64,000 nt of DNA from NCBI RefSeq assembly GCF_907164915.1, contig NC_061862.1, forward strand, positions 92,335,995 through 92,399,994, given 5' to 3'. Shown piece by piece: positions 48,690 through 58,429 of the stretch. The notes beneath the pieces were generated by a model. The model saw only the letters and a list, made by a program, of their open reading frames with translations. It did not search any database and was not told where the DNA came from. Numbering within the stretch: position 1 is the first letter of the stretch; every line of letters begins with the position of its first letter. The translations under genes and the position numbers were made by a program. The stretch is from Impatiens glandulifera. Lineage: Eukaryota > Streptophyta > Magnoliopsida > Ericales > Balsaminaceae.

Positions 48690-49336
48690 ACAACATAAAA
48701 TTAATATTAGAATGAGGAGTAGCCAGTAGGTCGATAAAGTATATCGTAATTTCTTTTATTAATGTTATATAACTATAACGTGATGAAATTTTAGGTATAG
48801 AAAAAATTATATTGTACCGAAATTTCAGTACGATATAAGTAACATACTGATGATACATAAATATATAATATTGATGGTATACCGCGATTTCGGTACAATA
48901 TCAATATTATACGTTCAAACCAAATAATATTAAAGATTAATTATATTTTTATTTTTAAAATTAAATTTATATAAGTAAATTAACATCAAATTTATTTAGA
49001 GAAATAAATTAATTAATTAAAATTAGAGAGAAATAATGAATATATTTTAAGTTAGAGTCTATTTAGAAAATAAATAAATTTATTAGGGTGGGTGGATTTG
49101 ATTATGACGATTTGGAAGAAGGCGGAATCTAAATATTATATATATATATATATATAATTTATAAATATTATTTCGGTATTTTGTTATATACCGATATATT
49201 TAAATTTTGAAAATCTAATACATTTATCGTATCGATAATTTCGATATCAGAAACCTACCTTAGCATTACTTTGGGTATATCAAAAATATCGATATTTCAA
49301 TGTATCACAAATATTAGTAGTATTCTCAACCCTAAG
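48690..49336. mobile_element. Possible hAT-like non-autonomous element
   Basis: Repeated and inverted words built on GGTATACCG and TTTCGGTA occur at both sides. The right end reversed reads AGGGTTGAGAATACTACTAA, a form typical of plant hAT miniature elements. The left end is not clear and no target duplication was found. A related composition occurs at 62500-62690. Confidence 0.4.
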
Positions 49337-49600
49337 TGGAATATGTCCTCTTCAATGTCAAGTTCGGGCTCACTCTACCAACCCAAACATATGTGACCAC
49401 CACTTTGAACGGTTGCAATTTGGAAAGGCTATAGCAAAAGCTAAATCTAATTTATGAAACTGAAATCTCAACGGTTCGATCACTATTGAAACCGCTCAAA
49501 TCAACTAAATGTTTTAAAAAAATTAATGTTTAAATATGACGTGAGTGAAAATCAAATGTTAAACATATATTGATGAATAATATATTATAATTACTTGCTA
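49337..49600. other. Sequence before the LINE
   Basis: No gene or repeat end was recognised. The exact LINE start is not determined. Confidence 0.4.
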
Positions 49601-49749
49601 TGTAGAAAGAATTTAAAACAACATTTATTATACCATTTGATAAACGTATTAGACCTTTAGTTGAGAAAGAATTCAATGACTCATTGATGGTTGATCAGTT
49701 ATTATTGAAAATACACATGTTGTAGCGAATAAATACAATATAAGAACGC

Positions 49750-49970
49750 CCGTAGATAGGGAAGGTACATGGATTCAATTGTTTGGGATGACAACATATA
49801 TGTGGAATCATGATCTTCTTAGTCAGGACGGTAATGATCTTGGGAGATTTATTGAACTCGGTGATAAAAATCAATTAGTATAGGAAAACGATTGTGTTAG
49901 AATTAAGGTGCGTCATTATGATCTACATAGTCGTTACCCTGAATCTATTTGGGTTGATAAGGGAACACAT
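49750..49970 (+). pseudogene. LINE DUF4283-like coding remnant, 5' part
   Basis: Translation gives W-I-Q-L-F-G-M, Y-M-W-N-H-D-L-L, L-G-R-F-I-E-L-G-D-K and a basic strand C-V-R-I-K-V-R, matching the order of conserved positions in the DUF4283 domain of plant retroelement proteins. One internal TAG interrupts it. The frame ends W-V-D-K-G-T-H at the CACTA insertion and resumes at 55981. Confidence 0.65.
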
Positions 49971-49986
49971 CACTGGTAAAAAAATG
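49971..49986. repeat. CACTA left terminal inverted repeat
   Basis: CACTGGTAAAAAAATG, exact complement of 55962-55977. Confidence 0.95.
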
Positions 49987-49988
49987 AC

Positions 49989-50440
49989 CTTTACCGACGG
50001 TTTTTACCGAAGGTTTTGTAAAACTCTCCTAAATACTCCCGAGAGGAACAAATCTTTCGGTATAAAAAATAGATTCCGAGAGGGGTGTAAAACCTTCGGT
50101 TTTATTAATCATTACCGAAAGTTCTACAAAGAACTTTCGGTTTTTACATTCCCAAAAAACCCAAAAAAATTCTAAGTGTTGGATGTGGGCTATTTGCGAA
50201 GGTTTTTGTAAAAACCTCGGTTTTGATTTCCCTTGGTTTTTTAATTACGAGGGTTATTAAAAGAACCTTCGGTTTTGCCTTTTTTGAAAAGTTCATTTCC
50301 GAAAGTTTTACAAAATAACCTTCGGTTTTGCTCATTAAAAAAAATTCTAATTTTGGTATTGGTTTTTTCCGAAAGGTCTTTAATAAACCCTCGGTTTTGA
50401 CTAATATCAAAACCGAAAGTTTTATGAAAACCTTCGGCAT
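49989..50440. repeat. CACTA left subterminal repeat zone
   Basis: About twenty copies of CCGAAGG, CCGAAAG or their complements CCTTCGG/CTTTCGG occur in both orientations, often as facing pairs. Such subterminal repeats are where the En/Spm TNPA protein binds in the known system; here that role is inferred. Confidence 0.85.
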
Positions 50441-50447
50441 CAACCTC

Positions 50448-50465
50448 TATAAATACAAACCCTAA
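50448..50465 (+). promoter_or_regulatory. Core promoter of CACTA gene 1 (TATA plus telo-box)
   Basis: TATAAATA at 50448-50455 is followed at once by AAACCCTAA (telo-box) at 50457-50465, just after the last subterminal repeat and before a pyrimidine-rich leader. Confidence 0.6.
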
Positions 50466-50467
50466 CC

Positions 50468-51016
50468 CTTCTCTTTTTCATTTCACTCATCTCTCCTTTC
50501 TCTCTCTTCCGCGCCGCCGCCTGCCTCCTCCAAGCGGTTCTTCTCCTCTTCTTCTCCTCTCTCGTTCAGGTAATTTGTTTCATTTGGTTTTTTTTGTTTT
50601 GTTTATTATAAGATTTAGATTTCTTAAGTTTATATATATATATTATAGATCTAGATTTATGCTAGTTTACGCTATTTTTTGATTAATATATATATACATA
50701 TATCTGAAAATGCATTTAGGATATGGGTGATTCGACATGGCAGAGACTTCGACGTACACCGGAGAAACTGCATCCGTTTTACCAGAATCTGATAGCACAA
50801 TCAGAAATTGCGGCACGTGAGGAAGAGGTAAGACAAATGACGCTGGAAATGGAACAAATCCGATTAAGGGATGCGGAAAGAGGTCGTTTGCTTAGTGAAA
50901 TTAAAACGGACAGGGCCGAAATGGCCCAGAGATTAGAGAATCTCGAACAGGAACTTGTGGTGTTGAGGAGTCGACTGAATCAACCACCCCCTCCTTCCAC
51001 CCCATCTAATAATTAA
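50468..51016 (+). CDS. CACTA gene 1: 97-residue coiled-coil protein
   Basis: A pyrimidine-rich untranslated first exon (about 50468-50569) ends CAG|GTAATT. A 150-bp intron ends TTTAG at 50719, and the second exon codes from 50723 to 51016. The protein begins MGDSTWQRLRR, then a heptad-rich basic/acidic coiled coil (about residues 28-85, many E, R, L), and ends N-Q-P-P-P-P-S-T-P. No catalytic motif is present. The tail organisation (coiled coil then prolines) parallels the end of gene 2, so it may be the C-terminal part of a related CACTA-encoded protein. DNA binding to the subterminal repeats or dimerisation is a guess from context. Confidence 0.6.
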
Positions 51017-51209
51017 TTAATTTCTAGATTTATTATGTTTTTATTAGTTTTTCCGTACGAACGATGACAATATTTGTATGTGTTTTGTTATAATATTCAT
51101 GAATTATTAGTATTATGTTTGGTTGGTTTGTTTTGGTTTGGTTTGAATATGTTGTTAATTAATTATATGTTCTATCTGTTTACTTTTAATCTTTAAAAAA
51201 AAAACAGCC

Positions 51210-51700
51210 TTGCCAAAACCGAAGGTTCGTTTCAAAACCTTCGGTTTTAACCCTCTTTTAAAAAAATCTAAAGGGCAAAAACCGAAGGTTTATTTGAAAA
51301 CCTTCGGTTTTGACCCATGTATAAAAATATTTGAAAATTTTCTAAGTGTGGGGAAGGGCAAAAACCGAAGGTTTATTTGAAAACCTTCGGTTTTGACCCA
51401 TGTATAAAAATATCTGAAAATTTTCTAAGTGTGGGGAAGGGCAAAAACCGAAGGTTTATTTGAAAACCTTCGGTTTTGACCCATGTATAAAAATATCTGA
51501 AAATTTTCTAAGTGTGGGGAAGGGCAAAAACCGAAGGTTTATTTGAAAACCTTCGGTTTTGACCCATTATAAAAATTTGGGGAAGGGTAAAAACCGAAGG
51601 TTTCTTTGAAAACCTTCGGTTTTGCCCTTAGATTAAAAAGTGTGGAAGGGTAAAATCCGAAGGTTTTCAAATAAACCTTCGGTTTTGCCCATAGATTAAA
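51210..51700. repeat. CACTA internal hairpin array, 83-bp period
   Basis: The pair ACCGAAGGTTTATTTG and AAAACCTTCGGT recurs at 51281, 51364, 51447 and 51530, exactly 83 bp apart. It is separated by TGACCCATGTATAAAAATAT and GTGTGGGGAAGGGC. Weaker units flank it on both sides. Each unit is a hairpin with an 11-13 bp stem. Confidence 0.92.
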
Positions 51701-51734
51701 AATATCTTAACTCCTAAATTATTTTGTTTTTAAC

Positions 51735-52450
51735 CAAATAATATTAACTACTAACTAATATAATCTATTGTGTGTTGTATTTTAAAAATTAATATTGTGT
51801 TTAATGTTAAAATGTTTATGAATGTGTTTGATTATATAGAGAAGTGTATTTGAATGTTTATGTTTGATTATCTTATGAATGTGTGTAATGTTTGATCATA
51901 TGGATTATGCAATATTTGAAGGATATCAAATGTGTTAAATTAATGTTGTTCAAGGTTATTAGAAAAGTGATAAACAAATGAATTTAACAAGTGGTAAAGT
52001 GATAATTCCGAAAGTTATTTATGAACTTTCGGAAATAACTATCAAAAACCGAAAGTTAATAATATAACTTTCGGTTTTACCATTTCCAAGACCGAGAGTG
52101 TTATCTAAATCTTTCGGTTTTGATGGCTATTTCCGAAAGTAATGATAAAACTTTCGGAAATATCACTTCTCATTTCTTAAATTATAGTGGTTTTTACCTT
52201 CACATATAGACTCCTAACTAATATAATCTATTGTGTGTTGTATTTTAAAAATTAATATTGTGTTTAATGTTAAAATGTTCATGAATGTGTTTGATTATAT
52301 AGAGAAGTGTATTTGAATGTTTGTGTTTGATTATCTTATGTATTTGTGTAATGTTTGATCATATGTATTGGAAAATGTTTTAAGGATATGAAATGAGTTA
52401 AATTGATGATGTTCAATGCTATTAGAAAGTGATAAACAAATGAATTTTAA
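51735..52450. repeat. Direct repeat of about 240 bp inside the CACTA element
   Basis: 51740-51975 and 52208-52440 are nearly identical (shared CTAACTAATATAATCTATTG, then GATTATATAGAGAAGTGTAT and GTGATAAACAAATGAATTT). Between them lie CCGAAAG-type inverted repeats (52005-52165). This indicates an internal duplication or fusion. Confidence 0.88.
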
Positions 52451-52454
52451 ATTT

Positions 52455-52765
52455 TGCCAAATTGTAAAACCGAAAGTTTATTATAGAACTCTCGGAATTA
52501 GTTATCAAAAACGAGAGATTATTTGACATCTCTCGGAAATATGAAAATGAAAACCGAAGGTTTTAGTCTAACCTTCGGGTTTTACATTGATAAAACCGAA
52601 AGTTTAAATAAAACCTTCGGTTTTTACATTGATCAAAAACCGAAAGTTTAAATAAAACCTTCGGTTTTTACATTGATCAAAAACCGAAAGTTTTATTAAA
52701 ACCTTCGGTTTTGATCAATGTAAAAACCGAAAGTTTTATTTAAACTTTCGGTAATAATAAAAAAT
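52455..52765. repeat. CACTA second internal subterminal-type repeat zone
   Basis: Repeated AAAACCGAAAGTTTAAATAA then AACCTTCGGTTTTTACATTG units, with CCGAGAG variants, precede the second gene, as the left zone precedes the first. Confidence 0.85.
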
Positions 52766-52779
52766 AAAAACCCGAGCCG

Positions 52780-53009
52780 CCTTTTCTTCTTCCCATTTCT
52801 TCTTTCCCCTTTTCGCTCCCGCTTCTCTCTTCCGCCCCCTTAGCCGAAATCGACGCCGCCACCCACAATCGACGCCGCCTGATTGAAGACGCCGCCGACC
52901 CAAGACGACGAGCGACAGACGACGACGCCGCCGCCACCGACCGACGCCCTTCTCCTCCTTCAGCCGCTGGTCTTCTCCTCCTTCAGTCGCTCTTCTCCTC
53001 CGACCAAAG
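52780..53009 (+). other. GC-rich leader exon of CACTA gene 2
   Basis: A sharply GC-rich stretch (GACGCCGCC repeated) in an A/T-rich element ends CAAAG|GTAATC at 53009. It mirrors the leader exon of gene 1 and could be sequence captured from a host gene. No clear TATA box precedes it. Confidence 0.5.
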
Positions 53010-54168
53010 GTAATCTGTAATATATATATATTTGAATTGAAATGCTGGTTTATTAGAATTAGGATTGTAGTTCAGGTTAGATTTTTAGGTTTGAATTTGT
53101 ATGTATGAATTTTAGGTATGAATTTTAGGTTAGAATTTGGATTTTTGTTTGATTGAAGTCTGATTTTGGTTTGATTGCATTTTGATTTAGATTAGATCTT
53201 GTTTAAATTAAGGTTTTGGTTTGATTTTTATTTGTTTTTGGTATGATTTTGGTTAACTTTAGGTTACAGTCATGTATTGAATAATGAATTGATTATTATT
53301 GTTTGTTTAGGTTAGATTTGAGTTTGTGAATGCATTGATTATTGTTCATTTAGGTTAGATTGGTTTGATGTTTGTTAGATTTAGGTTGGATTGGTTTCAC
53401 GTTGGTTTGATTTTGGTTGGATTGAAATTTGATTTTGGTTTGATTTAGGTTAGATTGGTTTGATGTTGGTTTGATTTTGGTTGGATTAAAGTTTGATTTT
53501 GGTTTGATTTAGTTTAGATTGGTTTGATTTTTATTTTGATTTTTGGTTTGAGTTAATTTTGTATGAATTGTTGGATTTGGTTTTTGATTCATACTTTATT
53601 GTTTGATTAATAGGGTTTATTATTGTTCGATTTACGTACACCGCCCGCTCTTCTTCTTCGTTGCTCTTTTTGTGCAAGGTTAGTTATTGTTGTTTTATTA
53701 TATGGTTAGGTTAGTAATTTAATGTTTGATTTATGTTAGTTTTAATGTTAGATTTATGTTAGATTTAATGTTAGAATTATGTTAGATTTTAATGTTAGAT
53801 TTAAGTTTGATTTATGTTTAGGGTTGATTTATGTTAGATTTTAATGTGAGACTTAAGTTTGATTTATGTTTGGGTTGATTAATTATGTTAGATTATGTTT
53901 GAAATGTTGAATTAGATTGAGTTTCAATTAGATTTCATTTTAGGTTAGAATTGATATATGGAATGAATTGTGTATGAATAAAGTTATGTTGGATTATAAT
54001 TGATTGGTTTGAAATGTGTAAGAATGAAATAATGTTAGATTATATGTATGCTAGATTTACGGTGGAATTTTGGTTGGATATGTAGAGATTATGTTAGAAA
54101 TATGTAATCCTAATTAATTTAGACAAAGTTAAGTAAATAATAATGTGGGTTGTTTTCCATTTTATTAG
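53010..54168 (+). other. Intron-like GT/T-rich sequence of CACTA gene 2
   Basis: The stretch is made of degenerate repeats of GGTTTGATTTTGGTT and ATGTTAGATTT, with no open frame. It begins at the GTAATC donor and ends at TTTTATTAG just before the coding exon. A further leader exon may lie around 53625-53680 (GCCCGCTCTTCTTCTTCG, then GCAAG|GTTAGT). Confidence 0.5.
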
Positions 54169-54172
54169 AAAG

Positions 54173-55187
54173 ATGGAAGTACCCGATAAAAGCTGGATGA
54201 CCTTACGTCGAGATCATCCAGATTACGAGGAAGGTGTTGACAAATTCATCGAGTTTGCTGTTAGGAGTACATTCCGACAAAAAGTGAAATGTCCTTGCGT
54301 GAAATGTTTGAACACGCCATTTATGGAAATAGACGAAGTGAAGACTCACCTCATCATTTATGGAATAAATGTGCATTACGAGTACTGGTATTGTCATGGA
54401 GAAAAAAGACGTACTACTCAAGTGGTTAATGAAGATGTCGATGAAGATGGCGATGACTACGATGATGATGATGATGATCAGTCAGAGGATGCCGTACCAG
54501 ATGTCGATGAAGATGGCGATGACTACGATGATGATCACCTCAGAGTATTGTTACGAGTTATATAATTTTTTTTTCAACAGGCGATTGAAATGGGACGGGC
54601 TCCATCTGTCGTTGAAGTGTTCAAGAGGACCCGTACCCCAAAACCTACAACAGAAAACCCAACTCCCGTCCCGGACGACCGCGTTCAAGAGAAAATTGTA
54701 AGTGAATTGAATTTAATTAAATTACTTATAACTAGTTTATAAATTATTATATAATTGACAAATTATTTCAAATTTGCAGGTTGAGATGGAGGAAGTTCTA
54801 AGTAACGAACCGGAAATATCAGACTTTGAGTTGACGGAGAGAGTATTCGGACCCCAAAAACATGGGGGAGTATTCGGTATGGGATCAGGCGTCCGACCCA
54901 CACACTTTCGTCAAGATCGACGGAGTTCTAACAATTCTCAACGAGCCACTGATCGATTGTTTGAGGAGAATCAAAGAATGGCGATGGAACTTGAGGAATT
55001 GAAGAAAAGGGATGAAGAAAAAACACAAAAGATTAATCAAATCCAAGCAGAAAAGGTAGAATTGATTTCAAGAATGGATAGGGAAAGTGCAAAACAGGAG
55101 AAGGAAAGGTTAGAATTGAATGCAAGATTAGAGAATTTTGAAATGTTTATGCGGCAATATCAACCACCCCCTCCCCCCACCAGCTAG
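54173..55187 (+). CDS. CACTA gene 2: transposase-associated domain joined to Transposase_24-like coiled-coil tail
   Basis: The first coding exon (54173 to about 54544) encodes a transposase-associated domain: DKSWMTLRR, G-V-D-K-F-I-E-F-A, KCPCVKC, V-K-T-H-L and Y-W-Y-C-H-G-E, with the expected Cys/His spacing, then an acidic Asp-rich tract that is itself duplicated. Exon 54581-54697 (A-I-E-M-G-R-A-P to Q-E-K-I) ends with a good GTAAGT donor. Exon 54780-55187 follows a TTTGCAG acceptor and gives FELTERVFGPQKHGG, G-S-G-V-R-P-T-H-F, a long coiled coil and PPPPPTS. The last two exons match the C-terminus of the Transposase_24 (Ptta/En/Spm) family. The joint between exons 1 and 2 is uncertain: GTATTG at 54545 would make an intron of only 36 bp. 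The catalytic transposase is absent. Confidence 0.6.
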
Positions 55188-55394
55188 TTCTAAGACGTTT
55201 CGACTATATGAATTGATTGAATATGTTTAATGGTTTAATGTAAAACTTGTTGTTGGGATGATTGATTGGAGAATTTTGGAATGATGATTTTGTTTTATGA
55301 ATTGATTGGTTTGGCTGGCTGAACAGGTTTAGGTTTTGGTATGCGGTTTCGGTTTAGCACAAATCAGTACGGCTATTTTGTAAATTTTTAAGAG

Positions 55395-55960
55395 AAACCC
55401 CGAAAGTTAAATGGAAGCTTTCGGTTTTTCTTTAAAGGGAAAAACCGAAGGTAAGCTAATAACTCTCGGTTTTTCTTTAAAGGAAAAAACCGAAGGTTAA
55501 GCTCATAACTCTCGGTTTTTCTTCAAAGGAAAAAACCGAAGGTTAAACTCATAACTCTCGGTTTTTCTTCAAAGGAAAAACCGAAGGTTATGCCAATAAC
55601 TCTCGGTTTTTCTTCAAAGGAAAAACCGAAGGTTATGCTAATAACTCTCGGTTTTTCGTCAAAGGAAAAACCGAAGGTTATGCTAATAACTCTCGGTTTT
55701 TCTTCAAAGGAAAAACCGAAGGTTATGCTAATAACTCTCGGTTTTTCTTTCGAGGGAAAAACCGAAGGTTATGCTAATAACTCTCGGTTTTTCTCATTGA
55801 AGAAAACCCGAGAACTAGAGGACATCTTTCGGTAAATACACAATTATTTTTAACGACGGAGTCAATACCGAGGGATGGCGACAGTTACCTTAACTCTCGG
55901 ATTTTAGTCTATACCGAAAGTTATGGGCTCAAAACCGAGAGTTTTAACTCTCGGTTTTGA
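55395..55960. repeat. CACTA right subterminal zone with 45-bp tandem repeat
   Basis: AAAAACCGAAGGTTATGCTA then ATAACTCTCGGTTTTTC repeats at 55580, 55625, 55670, 55715 and 55761, with looser units upstream to 55440. Each unit pairs CCGAAGGTTA with TAACTCTCGG as an imperfect hairpin. CCGAGAG variants continue to the terminal repeat. Confidence 0.92.
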
Positions 55961-55961
55961 C

Positions 55962-55977
55962 CATTTTTTTACCAGTG
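55962..55977. repeat. CACTA right terminal inverted repeat
   Basis: CATTTTTTTACCAGTG, exact complement of the left end, followed by the CAT target duplication. Confidence 0.95.
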
Positions 55978-55980
55978 CAT

Positions 55981-56763
55981 GTATATAAAGTGATGGTGTG
56001 GTCTGAACGTCCTATTGTCGTGTCTCCTTCTTCAAGGTCTTCTTCATCAATAAATTCGCCTCTGTCGGAGGCATTGACTTTGTCTGGACTAACAAGAGAT
56101 TCAATTATTACTCTATTTTATGTCGATTGGATCTGTATGGCTAGCCTTGCTGATGTTAAAAGATTAGTTGTTGAGATAATAAATTTGGGGAGATTTGATA
56201 TGGTCGGGAAGTTGGTTGATCATGACGAGGATATATTAAATAATTCAATAGTTTCACGTGAGGATGTGATGGAGCATACGTCTTCACACACTTTGGGTTG
56301 CGATGATTACCTGAATGTCAAAAGAATGGAGAATAGGCAGGTGGTGGTATTTCAAAAGGTAAGTTCATCAACTCCTCGTCATATTTCGGATTTGTTGTCT
56401 GAGAAAGAAATGATTACAGATTTAGAAAATAAATTTGGGTCTCCTATAGAGGATATAATTCAAGCCAATCCTATTAGAATACTTTATCCTAAGATTAATG
56501 TTCTTGAATCACCAATTTTCATTCATGATGTGTTTAATAAGGATTCAATGGATTCTGAGTTAGATTATGATGTCAACGAGAATATACAAGTAGAATTCTC
56601 GACATATAATATGACGATGAATGAAAATAAATATCCCATGAAGAAGATCCTTGAATTAGAGATTGAAGTGTGGACTAATGTGCACGAGATTTCACCCATC
56701 CCGTATACTTTAAATTCGAAAAATAAATTGTTGATCAAAGAGGACTTTATACCGCATGTGTAA
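55981..56763 (+). pseudogene. LINE ORF1-like coding remnant, 3' part
   Basis: Continuous frame from the CACTA junction to a stop at 56763. It starts V-Y-K-V-M-V-W-S-E-R-P, completing the DUF4283-like domain begun before the CACTA element. The rest is serine/acid-rich low-similarity sequence. Only the part after the CACTA end is LINE. Confidence 0.65.
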
Positions 56764-56772
56764 TCATGGTGG

Positions 56773-58130
56773 GTGAATCATTCATTAGTTGGTTCTCCGT
56801 TGAGTAATCTCTTTTTGAATTTAAGGAATCTACGTAAGCTTCTCAAATGTTGGTTCGTGGGAGATCGTGTTTTATTTTGTGCTAAAATCAATGACTTGTA
56901 TAATAAAATTAATGTCATTGACGGGAATGAGGAGATTCGTAAACTCTCCATTGAGGAGGTTAGTTCTCGAATTCACAATGTTAACAAGTTACTCGATATG
57001 TGTAAGGAATAAGAAACTAGGGCACACCAGCAAAGTAGAGCTACATGTTCAAGAGTTAGAGATAGAAACACCAAGTTTTTACATGGAATCATTAACGAGG
57101 AAGCAATAAATAATATGATAAATTCTATCTCGATCGAGGGGGAAATTTATGATAGTGAACCTGAAATCTCTACGAGTGTTGTTAAATTTTATAAGGGTTT
57201 GTTTAAGGAGCCATTTAAGATCGTAACTAAATTGAATGGTATAATTTTTGATTCAATTAGTACTACGCAAAAAAATATGTTGGAGGCTCGTTTTACGTTG
57301 GGAGAGGTTGAGGAGGCCATTAAGGGGTGTGGAAGTGATAAAGCACCAGGATGCAATGGAATAGGTTTTTTTTTTAAGAAGGCGTGGTCTTTCCTTAGAA
57401 ATGAAATTATGGAAGCAATTGATAATTTTTATCGATTTTCATCATTTGATAAGAGTTGGAACTCTACTTTTATATGTCTAATTCGTAAAGCTCTAGGAAC
57501 TGTTGATGTGAAGAATTTTATGCCTATCAGTCTCGTTTTGTCATTCTATAAGATTGTCGCAAAATGTTTGGCCAACAGGTTACGGAGGGTGTTAGAGACG
57601 GTCATATTTAGTAATCAGATAACGTTCATCAAAAGTCGTCAAATCTATGATGCCGTACTAATAGCCAATGAGTGGATTGAGTCAGCTAATTTAAGAGGTA
57701 AAAATGTATTTTTGTCAAGTTAGACATCAAAAAAAACTTATGATTGTGTCAATTGAGAGTTTTTATTTGATGTAATGGAGAAAATAGGAATGATTGTGAA
57801 ATGGATTGGTTGGATTAGATTTTGCTTCTCGACGGTTAAGTTTTCTATCATTGTTAATGAAAGTTCTTAGGGATTTTTTGAGAGCTCTAGAGGGATCAGA
57901 CAGGGTGATCCACTCTCTCCTTTTTTTATTTGTCATTGTTATGGAAGCTCTCTAAAAAATGATGGCTTTTGCAGAAAACTCGGGACTCGTCAGTGGAGTG
58001 AGTTTTAGGTCAAGAAGATATCATTTCGTTATATCACATTTGTTTTTCGTTGATGACACGCTTTGCATGGTTCAGACTACTTCTATGAAATTTAAACACC
58101 TTCGAGATAATTTATGATTATTCAGTGCAT
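56773..58130 (+). pseudogene. LINE reverse transcriptase remnant
   Basis: The sequence starts after the point where the endonuclease should end (N-L-R-K-L-L-K-C-W). RT motifs follow: F-L-H-G-I, D-K-A-P-G-C-N-G-I-G-F-F-F-K-K-A-W (57337-57390), P-I-S-L with Y-K-I-V-A-K-C-L-A-N-R-L-R (57520-57585), SRQIYDAVLIANEWI, K-K-T-Y-D-C-V-N, RGIRQGDPLSPFF (57890-57930) and F-V-D-D-T-L-C (58047-58068), where most plant LINEs have F-A-D-D. Stops at 57007, 57721 and later, plus frameshifts, disable it. Confidence 0.85.
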
Positions 58131-58429
58131 GTTACAGTCTTCGAGTTAATCTTAATAAATCAGACATCTTTTTTCAACTTCTGTTTCAAATAGAAGAAGG
58201 ATAAGGTTGACAAATGTGTTGGACGCAAATAAGTGTCACCGTCTAAACAAGATATTATGCGTTAGCAATATATATATATGGATAGTTTTCATGTGGGACA
58301 TTGTACAAGTTGATCTCTAAGATGATTTCATATAGTTTTTATTGGAAAAAATTTGGGAGTCAAAAATTTCATTCAAGATCTCGTTATTTGGATAGAGCGT
58401 TATTCATGGTGTAATTTTAACATATGATA

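Larger units (their letters stand above)
49971..55977 (+). mobile_element. CACTA (En/Spm-like) transposon, 6007 bp, non-autonomous
   Basis: The ends are perfect 16-bp inverted repeats CACTGGTAAAAAAATG, and the 3-bp duplication CAT lies on each side (49968-49970 and 55978-55980). This is CACTA-superfamily geometry with a CACTG end. Both subterminal zones and the centre are packed with CCGAAGGTT/AACCTTCGG motifs. The element holds two gene-like units with transposase-associated and coiled-coil segments but no DDE catalytic domain, so it probably depends on a partner element. Removing it with one CAT restores the host LINE frame. Confidence 0.93.

Noticed and set aside
51210..51700. Regularly spaced repeats that superficially resemble a CRISPR array
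   Set aside because: The spacers are themselves near-identical, the repeats are inverted pairs inside a plant transposon, and there are no cas genes or prokaryotic context.
52740..52937. Minus-strand ORF rich in Ala/Ser/Arg
   Set aside because: It is antisense to the GC-rich leader exon of CACTA gene 2. Its composition follows from the GACGCC repeats.
55590..55835. An 81-codon ORF made of a 15-residue repeat (MLITLGFSSKEKPKV) that looks like a repeat protein
   Set aside because: The repeat arises because the CACTA subterminal unit is 45 bp, a multiple of three. The same DNA is noncoding hairpin repeat, with no promoter or start context.
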